This document shows positions 8,379-16,363 of a stretch of DNA of 64,000 nucleotides, in pieces. This DNA is from Paenibacillus caseinilyticus (lineage in GTDB: Bacteria > Bacillota > Bacilli > Paenibacillales > NBRC-103111). Made by a program: the position numbers and the translations under genes. The notes beneath the pieces were generated by a model. That model did not search any database. It was given only the letters and a program-made list of their open reading frames with translations, and had not been told where the DNA came from. The stretch's first letter is position 1. Each line of letters opens with the position of its first letter. The DNA lies in the NCBI RefSeq assembly GCF_027533645.1, contig NZ_JAQAGY010000010.1, positions 62,001 to 126,000 on the forward strand, in the 5' to 3' direction.

Positions 8379-9260
8379 ATGGGCAAGCAGTACCGCACGC
8401 TCGGCGGCACGGTGTTCGATATCTTCAACTATTCGTTCCTCGGCATTTTTGCGCTGGTGACCGTGATTCCGTTCCTCTACGTGATCGCCGGCTCGTTCGC
8501 ATCGGACGCCGAGCTGACGCAGAGGGCATTCTTCCTCATCCCGAGCACCTTCTCGATGGCGGGATACCAGTACATTTTTTCTTCGGATACGCTGTTCCAC
8601 TCCCTCGGGGTATCGGTCTTCGTGACCGTATCGGGGACGCTCGTCAACCTGTTCTTCACGGTAACCATGGCTTACCCGCTCGCCAAGCGTTCGCTCATGG
8701 GCCGCAGCACGGTGCTCAACCTGATCGTGTTCTCGATGCTGTTCGGCGGCGGGATGATTCCGACATACCTGGTCATCAAGAGCCTCGGGATGCTGGATTC
8801 GTTCTGGGCGCTGACCCTGCCGGGCGCGATCTCGGCATTCAACCTGATCGTCATCAAGAACTTCTTCGAGCAGCTGCCCCCGGGACTGGAGGAATCGGCC
8901 CGCATCGACGGCTGCACCGAGATCGGCGTGCTCTGGCGCATCGTGCTCCCGCTCTCGAAGCCGGTCCTGGCGACCTTCGCCCTGTTCTATGCGGTGGGCC
9001 ACTGGAACAACTTCTTCCAGGCGCTGCTCTACATCAACGATCCGGAGAAGTGGCCGATGCAGGTGATGCTGCGGCAGATCGTCATGCTCTCCCAGTCGTC
9101 CATCGGCGACACGGGGATGCTCGACCCGAACTTCGTCCAGCCGCCCGAACAGACGATCAAGATGGCCGTTATCGTGATCGCGACGATCCCGATCCTGTGC
9201 GTCTATCCGTTCCTGCAGAAGCATTTTGCCAAGGGTGTGCTGATCGGATCCATTAAATAA
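8379..9260 (+). CDS. LplC/YtcP-type sugar ABC transporter permease
   Basis: A 293-residue permease of the MalG/LplC type with about six membrane helices. It carries the EAA loop (PPGLEESARIDGCTEIGVLWRIVLP) and the typical family ending (FLQKHFAKGVLIGSIK). It is the partner of the LplB-type permease 127 nt upstream and is followed 45 nt later by the binding protein. AAGGAGGCGC precedes ATG 8379. The gap before it (8252-8378) holds no other gene. Confidence 0.92.
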   Translation: MGKQYRTLGGTVFDIFNYSFLGIFALVTVIPFLYVIAGSFASDAELTQRAFFLIPSTFSMAGYQYIFSSDTLFHSLGVSVFVTVSGTLVNLFFTVTMAYPLAKRSLMGRSTVLNLIVFSMLFGGGMIPTYLVIKSLGMLDSFWALTLPGAISAFNLIVIKNFFEQLPPGLEESARIDGCTEIGVLWRIVLPLSKPVLATFALFYAVGHWNNFFQALLYINDPEKWPMQVMLRQIVMLSQSSIGDTGMLDPNFVQPPEQTIKMAVIVIATIPILCVYPFLQKHFAKGVLIGSIK

Positions 9261-9305
9261 ACATAGCCGTCCCACAACAAATCGTACCGAAGGGGAGAAT
9301 CTTAC

Positions 9306-10871
9306 ATGAAAACACCATCCAAAGCCTGGCGCAAGTGGACCGCCTCGTTCCTCGTCACTGTCCTGTCCCTGTCGACACTTGCAGCATGTTCATCCGGAGG
9401 CAAGGAAGCCGCACCGGCCTCGGGAGCTGCGGGCGGAGGCGCATCCGGCTCGGACAGCGGGCCGTACAAGCTCAATATCATGCTGCCGGCGCATAAGACG
9501 ACGTTCCCGAAGGATAACGGCCCGGTCGTGCAGGAGCTCAACAAGTACCTGAATGCGGAGATGCACCTCGAGTGGGTGCCGAACAACTCCTATCCGGAGA
9601 AGCTGAATATCACGCTGGCCTCCGGCAAGCTGCCGACGATCATGGTGATCGACTCGAAGTCGCCTTCGTACATCAATGCGGCCCGGACAGGCGCCTTCTG
9701 GGAGCTTGGTCCCTACTTGAAGGACTATCCGAACCTGAGCAAGGCGAATCCGATCGTACTGAACAACTCCTCCATTGACGGCAAAATCTACGGCATTTAC
9801 CGGACACGGGCCCTCGCACGCAACGGCATCGTGTACCGCAAAGACTGGCTCGAGAACGTAGGACTGCAGGAGCCGAAGACGATCGACGACTTTTACCATA
9901 TGTTGAAAGCCTTTGCAACCAAGGATCCGGACAAGAACGGCAAGAACGATACGTACGGCATGGTCATCTCCAAGTTCTCGGGACCGTTCGATATTATCCA
10001 AACCTGGTTCGGCGTGCCGAACAAATGGGGCCCGGATGCGAGCGGCAAGCTCCAGCCGGCCCACCTGTTCCCGGAATACCTCGATTCGCTGAAGTTCTTC
10101 AAGAAGCTCTATGACGAGAAGCTGATCAACGCCGACTTCGCTGTGATGGATACGGCCAAGTGGAGCGATCCGGTGGTGAACGGACAGGCCGGCGTGATCG
10201 TCGATGTCACCGACAACTCGGCCCGGGTGGAGGACAGAATCCATGCGGCGCTGGAGAAGGCAGGCAAGGACGACAAGAGCAAGCAGTTCATGGATATACT
10301 CGACACGGTGGAAGGGCCGAAGGGCAAGAAGAACCTGCCGACTTCCGGCTATGCCGGCGTGATTGCGGTCTCGAAGTCGGGCGCGAAGACCGAAGCGGAC
10401 CTGAAGAAGGCGCTGACCTTCCTCGACAAGCTGGGTGACGACAAGGCGCAGATTCTGGCCGGCAACGGCATTGAAGGCACCCACTACAAGAAGGTCGAAG
10501 GCGGGATCGAGATGATCAAGGATGCGGCGAAGATCGAAGGGGAAGTGGAAGGGCTGAACCAGATGCTGACCTTCTTGCCCGAGGACCGCACGCTGAAGGT
10601 CGTGCAGACGCCGCTGCGCCAGAAGATCGCGAAGCTGCAGAAGGACGCTGAGCAGTATATCGTGCCGAACCCGGCCGAGCCGCTGGTCTCGAACGTGTAC
10701 TCCCAGAAGGGGCCGCAGCTCGACACCATGATCAGCGACGCGCGGACGAAGTTCATCGTCGGCCAGATCGACGAAGCGGGCTTCCAGGCGGCGGTCGACC
10801 TGTGGCGCAAGAGTGGCGGGGACGAGTATGTGAAAGAGATCAACGAGCTATACGAGAAAACGAAGAAGTAA
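9306..10871 (+). CDS. LplA-type extracellular sugar-binding lipoprotein
   Basis: A 521-residue solute-binding protein. The signal peptide ends in a lipobox LAAC with the lipidated Cys at residue 28, followed by a Gly/Ser/Ala-rich linker. The mature part has the fold signature of the long LplA/YtcQ binding proteins (DKNGKNDTYGM; GKIYGIYRTRALARNGIVYRKDWL). It would be anchored outside the membrane, handing oligosaccharides to the two upstream permeases. The permease-permease-binding-protein order is common in Paenibacillus. AAGGGGAG precedes ATG 9306. Confidence 0.92.
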   Translation: MKTPSKAWRKWTASFLVTVLSLSTLAACSSGGKEAAPASGAAGGGASGSDSGPYKLNIMLPAHKTTFPKDNGPVVQELNKYLNAEMHLEWVPNNSYPEKLNITLASGKLPTIMVIDSKSPSYINAARTGAFWELGPYLKDYPNLSKANPIVLNNSSIDGKIYGIYRTRALARNGIVYRKDWLENVGLQEPKTIDDFYHMLKAFATKDPDKNGKNDTYGMVISKFSGPFDIIQTWFGVPNKWGPDASGKLQPAHLFPEYLDSLKFFKKLYDEKLINADFAVMDTAKWSDPVVNGQAGVIVDVTDNSARVEDRIHAALEKAGKDDKSKQFMDILDTVEGPKGKKNLPTSGYAGVIAVSKSGAKTEADLKKALTFLDKLGDDKAQILAGNGIEGTHYKKVEGGIEMIKDAAKIEGEVEGLNQMLTFLPEDRTLKVVQTPLRQKIAKLQKDAEQYIVPNPAEPLVSNVYSQKGPQLDTMISDARTKFIVGQIDEAGFQAAVDLWRKSGGDEYVKEINELYEKTKK

Positions 10872-10982
10872 GCAGAGGCGGGAGGGGGCTGACGGTGCGT
10901 GCGCGCTGGGCTCCCGGATCCTGCCGGGATCATAACAGAAGGAAAGTCCGCTTCACCGGCAGAAACGCGAGGAGGAACGGAG

Positions 10983-13682
10983 ATGGACAGGGAAGAGCAG
11001 GAGCATGGCATGAGCAATAACGCGCCGGCGGAGGACAGCGGTCTTCGTGAGGCGCCGGTGCAGGAGCCGGCTGTAACGGTATCTTGGCTGGGTGAAGCTG
11101 CACCGCGAGGGGCTGCCGGAGTCACATGGGGGGTGCCCTGGAAAGCCGGCGAGCTGGACAGGGAGGAGCCGCTGAGGCTGCTCTCGGACTCCGGCATGCC
11201 GGTTCCCGTGCAGAGCTGGCCGACCGCCTATTACCCGGACGGCAGCGTGAAGTGGACGGCGCATGCGGTGTCCCTGGGAGAAGGGGCCGAAGGCTCTTAC
11301 AAGCTGGCCAAAGGCGAAGGCGAAGCGCCGCTGCAGGGCATATCCGTGGAGGAGAACGCCGGGGATGTCATTGTGGATACGGGCAAAGCCGTCTTCACGC
11401 TAGGCACGGCAGGGGATGCGCTGATCCGCTCCATCGTGCGGGGGGAGAAGACGCTGTGCACCGGAGCCCGGCTGGTCGGGTTCAGGGAAGAAGAGAGCCT
11501 CACCGAAGGCTCCCGGGTAACCCGGACACAGGCGCTGCGAAGCCGGCTGAGCAGGGTAACCGTCGAACAACGGGGACCGGTGCGGGCCGTCGTGAAGTTC
11601 GAAGGCCGCCACGAGCTCCTCGGAGGCCTCAGCCCGAGAGCGTGGCTCCCGTTCACCGTACGGCTGTATTTCTATGCGGGGCAGGAGTCCGTCCGGGCGG
11701 TGCACACCTTCGTCTATGACGGGGACCCGGGCAAGGACGGGGTCAAGGGCCTCGGCCTGTCGTTCTCTATTCCGCTCGAAGGGCCGCTGTATAACCGCCA
11801 TGTCCGGTTCACCGGGGATACGGGCGTCTTCAGCGAGTCGCCGAAGACGCTGATGACGATCCGTACGACGGGCCGTTATCAAGACTTGTACCGCAGCCAG
11901 ACGTCGGGGGAGAACGTGAGCTTCGATCCGCAGGAGGATGCCCGGTTCCTCTCGCTGCTCGACGACTCCGCCGTCTGGGACCACTTCAAGCTCGTGCAGA
12001 ACAGTGCGGACACGTACTCGGTGTCGAAGCGGACGGGGCCGGGCTGCTCCTGGCTGAGGGCGGTCACCGGCTCGCGGTCCCGCGGCGTCGCCTATGCCGG
12101 CAGCGGGGCGGGAGGGCTGGCGTTAGGTCTGCGGCACTTCTGGCGCAAGCACCCGGCCTCGCTGGAGATCTCCGGTCTGTCGGGGGGAGAGGCGGAAGCC
12201 ACGGCCTGGTTCTGGTCGCCCGATGCGCCGGCGATGGATCTGCGCCACTACGACACGACGACGCACCTGGAGTCGTCCTACGAGGGATTCCACGAGCTGC
12301 GAAGCACGCCGTACGGGGTGGCGAACACGAACGAGATCACCTTCTGGTGCCTGGAGCGCACGCCGTCGCATGAGGAGCTGGATGCGATGGCCGGCTCCCT
12401 CGAGCGGCCCGCACAGCTGGTGTGCCGGCCCCAGCGTTATTACGACACAGGCGCCTTCGGCGTGTGGAGCCTGCCATCCCGGGAGACCCCGCTGCAGGCG
12501 GAGCTCGAAGACCGGCTCGATGCCGCGGTCGAGTTCTACAAGGCGGAGATCGAGCAGCGGCGCTGGTACGGATTCTGGGACTACGGCGATGTGATGCACA
12601 GCTACGATCCGGTCCGCCACACGTGGCGCTACGACATCGGCGGGTGCGCGTGGCAGAACACGGAGCTTGTGCCGAACATGTGGCTGTGGCTGACGTTCCT
12701 GCGCACGGGACGCGAGGATGTGTTCCGCCTCGCGGAGGCGATGACCCGCCATACGAGCGAGGTGGACACCTACCACTTCGGCGAGTATGCGGGGCTCGGC
12801 TCCCGCCACAATGTCGTGCACTGGGGCTGCGGCTGCAAGGAAGCCCGGATCTCGATGGCCGGGCTGCACCGTTACTTCTACTACCTGACGGGGGATGAGC
12901 GGACTGGCGACATCATGGAAGAAGTGGTCGATGCGGATTACACGACCGTCACGCTCGATCCGATGCGCTACTACTTCCCGAAGGACGAGTTCCCGACCCA
13001 TACGCGGGTCGGCCCGGACTGGTCGGCGTTCTGCTCCAACTGGATGACGCGCTGGGAGCGCTTCGAAGATACCGCCTACCGCGACAAGCTGCTCGTCGGC
13101 TGGGAAGCGATGAAGGGGATGCCGCACCGCCTGCTCACGGGCCCGACCTTCGGGTATGACCCGAAAACCGGGGGGCTGCTCCATATGAGCGACGACAACT
13201 GGGGCCGGCACCTCATGATCTGCATGGGTGCGCCGCAGGTCTGGTTCGAGCTTGCGGAGCTGCTCGGCGACGACCAGTGGCGCGAGATGCTCGCCGAGTT
13301 CGGCGCGTTCTACCCGCTGACGCCGGAGGAGAAGGCGGCCCGCACGGGCGGGGCGATCGGCAGGCAGGGCTGGGACCATCCCGTGTTCTTCACGGTGATG
13401 ATGGCTTATGCCGCCGCCCGGTACGGCGACGAAGCGCTGGCCCGCCAGGCTTGGGAGATCCTGCGCGGCGATAAGCTGATGCAGCGCATCGACCGCACGG
13501 ACGAGGTGGACCGGCTGGCGTTCGTTCGCCCGCTCCGGGAGATCCCGGACGTCTCGACGAACTCCGTCTCCCAGTGGTCGCTCAATACGATTCTATGCCT
13601 GGAGCTCATCGGCCGGTGGCTCGGGAGCGAGGAAGCCGGCACAGCCGACAGGGGAGGTGAGCCAGTTACTTCGCCATCGTAA
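10983..13682 (+). CDS. YetA-like putative exo-rhamnogalacturonan lyase (PcRGLX/PL26-like)
   Basis: About 899 residues with no signal peptide. The organisation fits the YetA/PcRGLX family: an N-terminal RIFT-like barrel segment (GVTWGVPWKAGEL...PVPVQSWPTAYYPDGSVKW), a central beta-sandwich and a C-terminal alpha/alpha toroid (WYGFWDYGDVMHSYD; WQNTELVPNMWLWLTFLRTG; HNVVHWGCGCKEARISMAG). The fungal PcRGLX protein is an exo-acting rhamnogalacturonan lyase; YetA itself sits next to lpl genes in B. subtilis, so the context agrees. The frame is open from 10899, but GAGGAGGA just before ATG 10983 favours the shorter start. Intracellular action is inferred from the lack of a signal peptide. Activity is not certain. 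Confidence 0.78.
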   Translation: MDREEQEHGMSNNAPAEDSGLREAPVQEPAVTVSWLGEAAPRGAAGVTWGVPWKAGELDREEPLRLLSDSGMPVPVQSWPTAYYPDGSVKWTAHAVSLGEGAEGSYKLAKGEGEAPLQGISVEENAGDVIVDTGKAVFTLGTAGDALIRSIVRGEKTLCTGARLVGFREEESLTEGSRVTRTQALRSRLSRVTVEQRGPVRAVVKFEGRHELLGGLSPRAWLPFTVRLYFYAGQESVRAVHTFVYDGDPGKDGVKGLGLSFSIPLEGPLYNRHVRFTGDTGVFSESPKTLMTIRTTGRYQDLYRSQTSGENVSFDPQEDARFLSLLDDSAVWDHFKLVQNSADTYSVSKRTGPGCSWLRAVTGSRSRGVAYAGSGAGGLALGLRHFWRKHPASLEISGLSGGEAEATAWFWSPDAPAMDLRHYDTTTHLESSYEGFHELRSTPYGVANTNEITFWCLERTPSHEELDAMAGSLERPAQLVCRPQRYYDTGAFGVWSLPSRETPLQAELEDRLDAAVEFYKAEIEQRRWYGFWDYGDVMHSYDPVRHTWRYDIGGCAWQNTELVPNMWLWLTFLRTGREDVFRLAEAMTRHTSEVDTYHFGEYAGLGSRHNVVHWGCGCKEARISMAGLHRYFYYLTGDERTGDIMEEVVDADYTTVTLDPMRYYFPKDEFPTHTRVGPDWSAFCSNWMTRWERFEDTAYRDKLLVGWEAMKGMPHRLLTGPTFGYDPKTGGLLHMSDDNWGRHLMICMGAPQVWFELAELLGDDQWREMLAEFGAFYPLTPEEKAARTGGAIGRQGWDHPVFFTVMMAYAAARYGDEALARQAWEILRGDKLMQRIDRTDEVDRLAFVRPLREIPDVSTNSVSQWSLNTILCLELIGRWLGSEEAGTADRGGEPVTSPS

Positions 13683-13760
13683 GTGCAGCGGCAGCGGCGT
13701 GACTTCGGCCGGCCGCTGCCTGCCATTACCTTCAATCCCAATTCAAGGAGGAATATTCCT

Positions 13761-16007
13761 GTGAAACTACGTTCCATCTCCCGCCGCCAGCGGCAGCGTC
13801 TGCTGAGTGCGGTTCTGTCCCTCGCCCTGCTTGTTCCTGCAGCGGCCCTTCCTGTCTCCGCCGCAGACGCTGCGGTCGATTCCGGCAGCACTTCATCCGC
13901 CGCGGCCCTGAAGCGGCAGGCCGAGTACCTGGGCCGCGGTCTGGTCGCCGTGCAGACCGAAGCCGGCGTCTTCGTCTCCTGGCGCCTGCTCGGCACGGAC
14001 AAGAGCGGGACGGCGTTCAATCTGTACCGCGATGGAGTGAAGCTGAACAGCAAGCCGCTTACGGCCTCGACGAACTTCGTGGATGCGGCCGGTACGGCTT
14101 CGTCGAAGTACACCGTCCGCGCTGTGGTATCCGGGACGGAGCAGGCGCCGTCGAAGCCGGCAGGCGTCTGGGGGCAGAACTATCTCAGCGTACCGCTGAA
14201 GAAGCCGGCGGACGGCGTGAATCCGGACGGCACCGCTTTCACCTACAGCGCCAATGACGTCAGCGCAGGGGATCTCGACGGCGACGGGGAGTATGAGCTG
14301 ATCGTGAAGTGGGACCCGAGCAATTCCAAGGACAACTCGCAGAACGGAATCACCGGCGAAGTGTTCATCGACGCCTACAAGCAGGACGGCACGTTCCTGT
14401 GGCGGATCTCGCTCGGCCGCAACATCCGGGCGGGGGCCCATTATACGCAGTTCATGGTGTATGACTTTGACGGCGACGGCCGGGCGGAAGTGGCGTTCAA
14501 GACAGCGGACGGTACGGTCGACGGCACAGGACAGGTCATCGGCGACGCCACGGCGGACTACCGCGATGCTTCGGGCCGGGTTCTGTCGGGCCCCGAGTTC
14601 CTGTCGATCTTCGACGGGCTGACGGGCAAGGCGATGGATACAGTGCCGTACGATCCTCCGCGGGGCAATGTGAGCGACTGGGGCGACAACTACGGCAACC
14701 GGGTCGACCGGTTCCTCGGGGCTGTGGCGTATCTGGACGGCCAGCATCCGAGCCTCGTGATGGCGCGCGGCTACTATACCCGTGCCGTGCTTGCCGCCTA
14801 CACGTTCCGGGACGGGAAGCTGAGCAAGCAGTGGACCTTCGACAGCAATATCGAGGGCAGCCAGTATACGGCGCAGGGGAACCATAACCTGAGCGTGGCC
14901 GATGTGGACGGGGACGGCCGGGATGAGATCACTTACGGTGCCATGGCCATCGATGATAACGGCAAGCCGCTGTATACGACAGGACTTGGGCACGGGGATG
15001 CGATCCACCTCGGGGATCTCGATCCGGACCGTCCGGGCTACGAAGTGTTCCAGGTGCACGAGCACAAGGACGCAGCTGCCGGCATTGAGTTCCGGGACGC
15101 CCGTACCGGCGAGATGATCTGGGGCGTGTTCACCGGCAAGGATACGGGCCGGGGCATGTCCGCCGACATCGACCCGCGCTACCGCGGGGAGGAGGTATGG
15201 GCGAACGGACGGCTGTACAGTGACAAAGGCGAGCCGATCGGCACCACGGTCCCTTCTTCCACGAACTTCGGCATCTGGTGGGACGGCGACCCGCTGCGAG
15301 AGATGCTCGACCAGAACCGCATCGACAAGTGGGACTATGAGACCGGCACGACCCGCAATCTGTTCACCTCGGCAGAGATTGCCTCGAATAACGGCACCAA
15401 AGCGACGCCGAATCTGCAGGCCGATCTCTTCGGCGACTGGCGGGAAGAGGCGGTATGGCGGTCCACCGACTCCTCGGAGCTGCGGATCTATACGACCACC
15501 GCGGTGACGGACCGCCGGCTGCCGACGCTCATGCACGACCCTGTATACAGGCTGGCAGTGGCCTGGCAGAATGTAGGCTACAACCAGCCTCCGCATCCGA
15601 GCTTCTACTTGGGCGAGGGGATGGCGCCGCCGCCTGCGCCGCCAGTCTACGTGGTACGCCGGGGGACCGCAGCGCTCGAGCCCTCCGCATGGAGCTTGAA
15701 GGGCGGGGGCGGGGCGAATTCCGTCACGGCTTACCTCGAGCTGCCGGACGGGGCGGCGCGTGAGCTCGTGCCTTCCTCCGTGACGCTCAGCGTCTACGGG
15801 CAGAGCGTCACGGCACAGAGCCGGCCTTCGTCGATAGGCGATGCAGACGGCGACCGCATCCCGGATCTCATGGTTAAGTTCGACCGCCATGGGCTCGCCC
15901 GGGCGCTGGGAGGCGCACCGGCCGGCGTTCACAGGGTAAGCTTCCGCGGGAAGCTGAAGGACGGCAGTATCTTTGCCGCCGAAGCCCCCTTAACTCTTAA
16001 GCCGTAA
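13761..16007 (+). CDS. Secreted rhamnogalacturonan lyase, PL11 (YesW/YesX-like)
   Basis: About 748 residues from GTG 13761, preceded by AAGGAGGA; the frame is open from GTG 13683, but that would bury the signal peptide. The N-terminus is a Sec signal (LLSAVLSLALLVPAAALPVSAADA). The body starts with the family hallmark GRGLVAVQTEAGVFVSWRLLGTD and has repeated calcium-binding beta-propeller loops (DLDGDGEYE, DFDGDGRAE, DVDGDGRDE). PL11 enzymes cleave the rhamnosyl-galacturonic acid backbone by beta-elimination, yielding unsaturated ends for the GH105 proteins. A C-terminal module of about 110 residues replaces a simple stop. Last gene of the locus, followed by a clear terminator. Confidence 0.92.
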   Translation: MKLRSISRRQRQRLLSAVLSLALLVPAAALPVSAADAAVDSGSTSSAAALKRQAEYLGRGLVAVQTEAGVFVSWRLLGTDKSGTAFNLYRDGVKLNSKPLTASTNFVDAAGTASSKYTVRAVVSGTEQAPSKPAGVWGQNYLSVPLKKPADGVNPDGTAFTYSANDVSAGDLDGDGEYELIVKWDPSNSKDNSQNGITGEVFIDAYKQDGTFLWRISLGRNIRAGAHYTQFMVYDFDGDGRAEVAFKTADGTVDGTGQVIGDATADYRDASGRVLSGPEFLSIFDGLTGKAMDTVPYDPPRGNVSDWGDNYGNRVDRFLGAVAYLDGQHPSLVMARGYYTRAVLAAYTFRDGKLSKQWTFDSNIEGSQYTAQGNHNLSVADVDGDGRDEITYGAMAIDDNGKPLYTTGLGHGDAIHLGDLDPDRPGYEVFQVHEHKDAAAGIEFRDARTGEMIWGVFTGKDTGRGMSADIDPRYRGEEVWANGRLYSDKGEPIGTTVPSSTNFGIWWDGDPLREMLDQNRIDKWDYETGTTRNLFTSAEIASNNGTKATPNLQADLFGDWREEAVWRSTDSSELRIYTTTAVTDRRLPTLMHDPVYRLAVAWQNVGYNQPPHPSFYLGEGMAPPPAPPVYVVRRGTAALEPSAWSLKGGGGANSVTAYLELPDGAARELVPSSVTLSVYGQSVTAQSRPSSIGDADGDRIPDLMVKFDRHGLARALGGAPAGVHRVSFRGKLKDGSIFAAEAPLTLKP

Positions 16008-16023
16008 CAGGTATGACATTCAG

Positions 16024-16057
16024 AGCACGATTCCGCCATGGGGGAGTCGTGCTTTTT
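16024..16057 (+). terminator. Rho-independent terminator after the PL11 gene
   Basis: AGCACGATTCC pairs with GGAGTCGTGCT (one G-T wobble) across an 8-nt loop, followed by TTTTT. It closes the rhamnogalacturonan locus 17 nt after the stop codon. Confidence 0.85.
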
Positions 16058-16363
16058 GCCGCGGCTGGTTTACTTCAGGACGGGGACACCGGAACCTGTT
16101 TTTTGTAATTTATTTTAGAATAAGTAATCGGGACTGGCCTCATCTGCGTACTAATGGATAGCCTTTAATTTCCTATAGGAGGAAGAAATATCAATTTTTT
16201 CAACCTATTATATCAATTTTTTTTAATTTTCTTGAAAGAAGAAGTAGAGTATAATGAGAGGCAGAATGATAGAAATGGAAAAAGAAGCGTATTCATTTGC
16301 TGCCATGGATACATTCTGTATCGCATTACCGATCAATTTAGGGTGGAAGGTCAGGTGTTCGTT
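16058..16363 (+). promoter_or_regulatory. AT-rich upstream region of the cohesin/dockerin gene with 13-bp direct repeats
   Basis: This stretch is far more AT-rich than its surroundings. It contains ATATCAATTTTTT twice (16188-16200 and 16210-16222), spaced 22 bp apart, which puts both copies on the same DNA face. TATAAT at 16250-16255 is a possible -10 element with only a poor -35. An AGGAGGAAG at 16177-16185 is not followed by a useful start codon. No protein gene is evident; it probably carries the promoter and operator of the next gene. Confidence 0.45.

Noticed and set aside
13893-15932. 679-codon minus-strand frame opposite the PL11 lyase
   Set aside because: Antisense shadow with the same composition bias; the plus strand carries calcium-loop repeats and a signal peptide.
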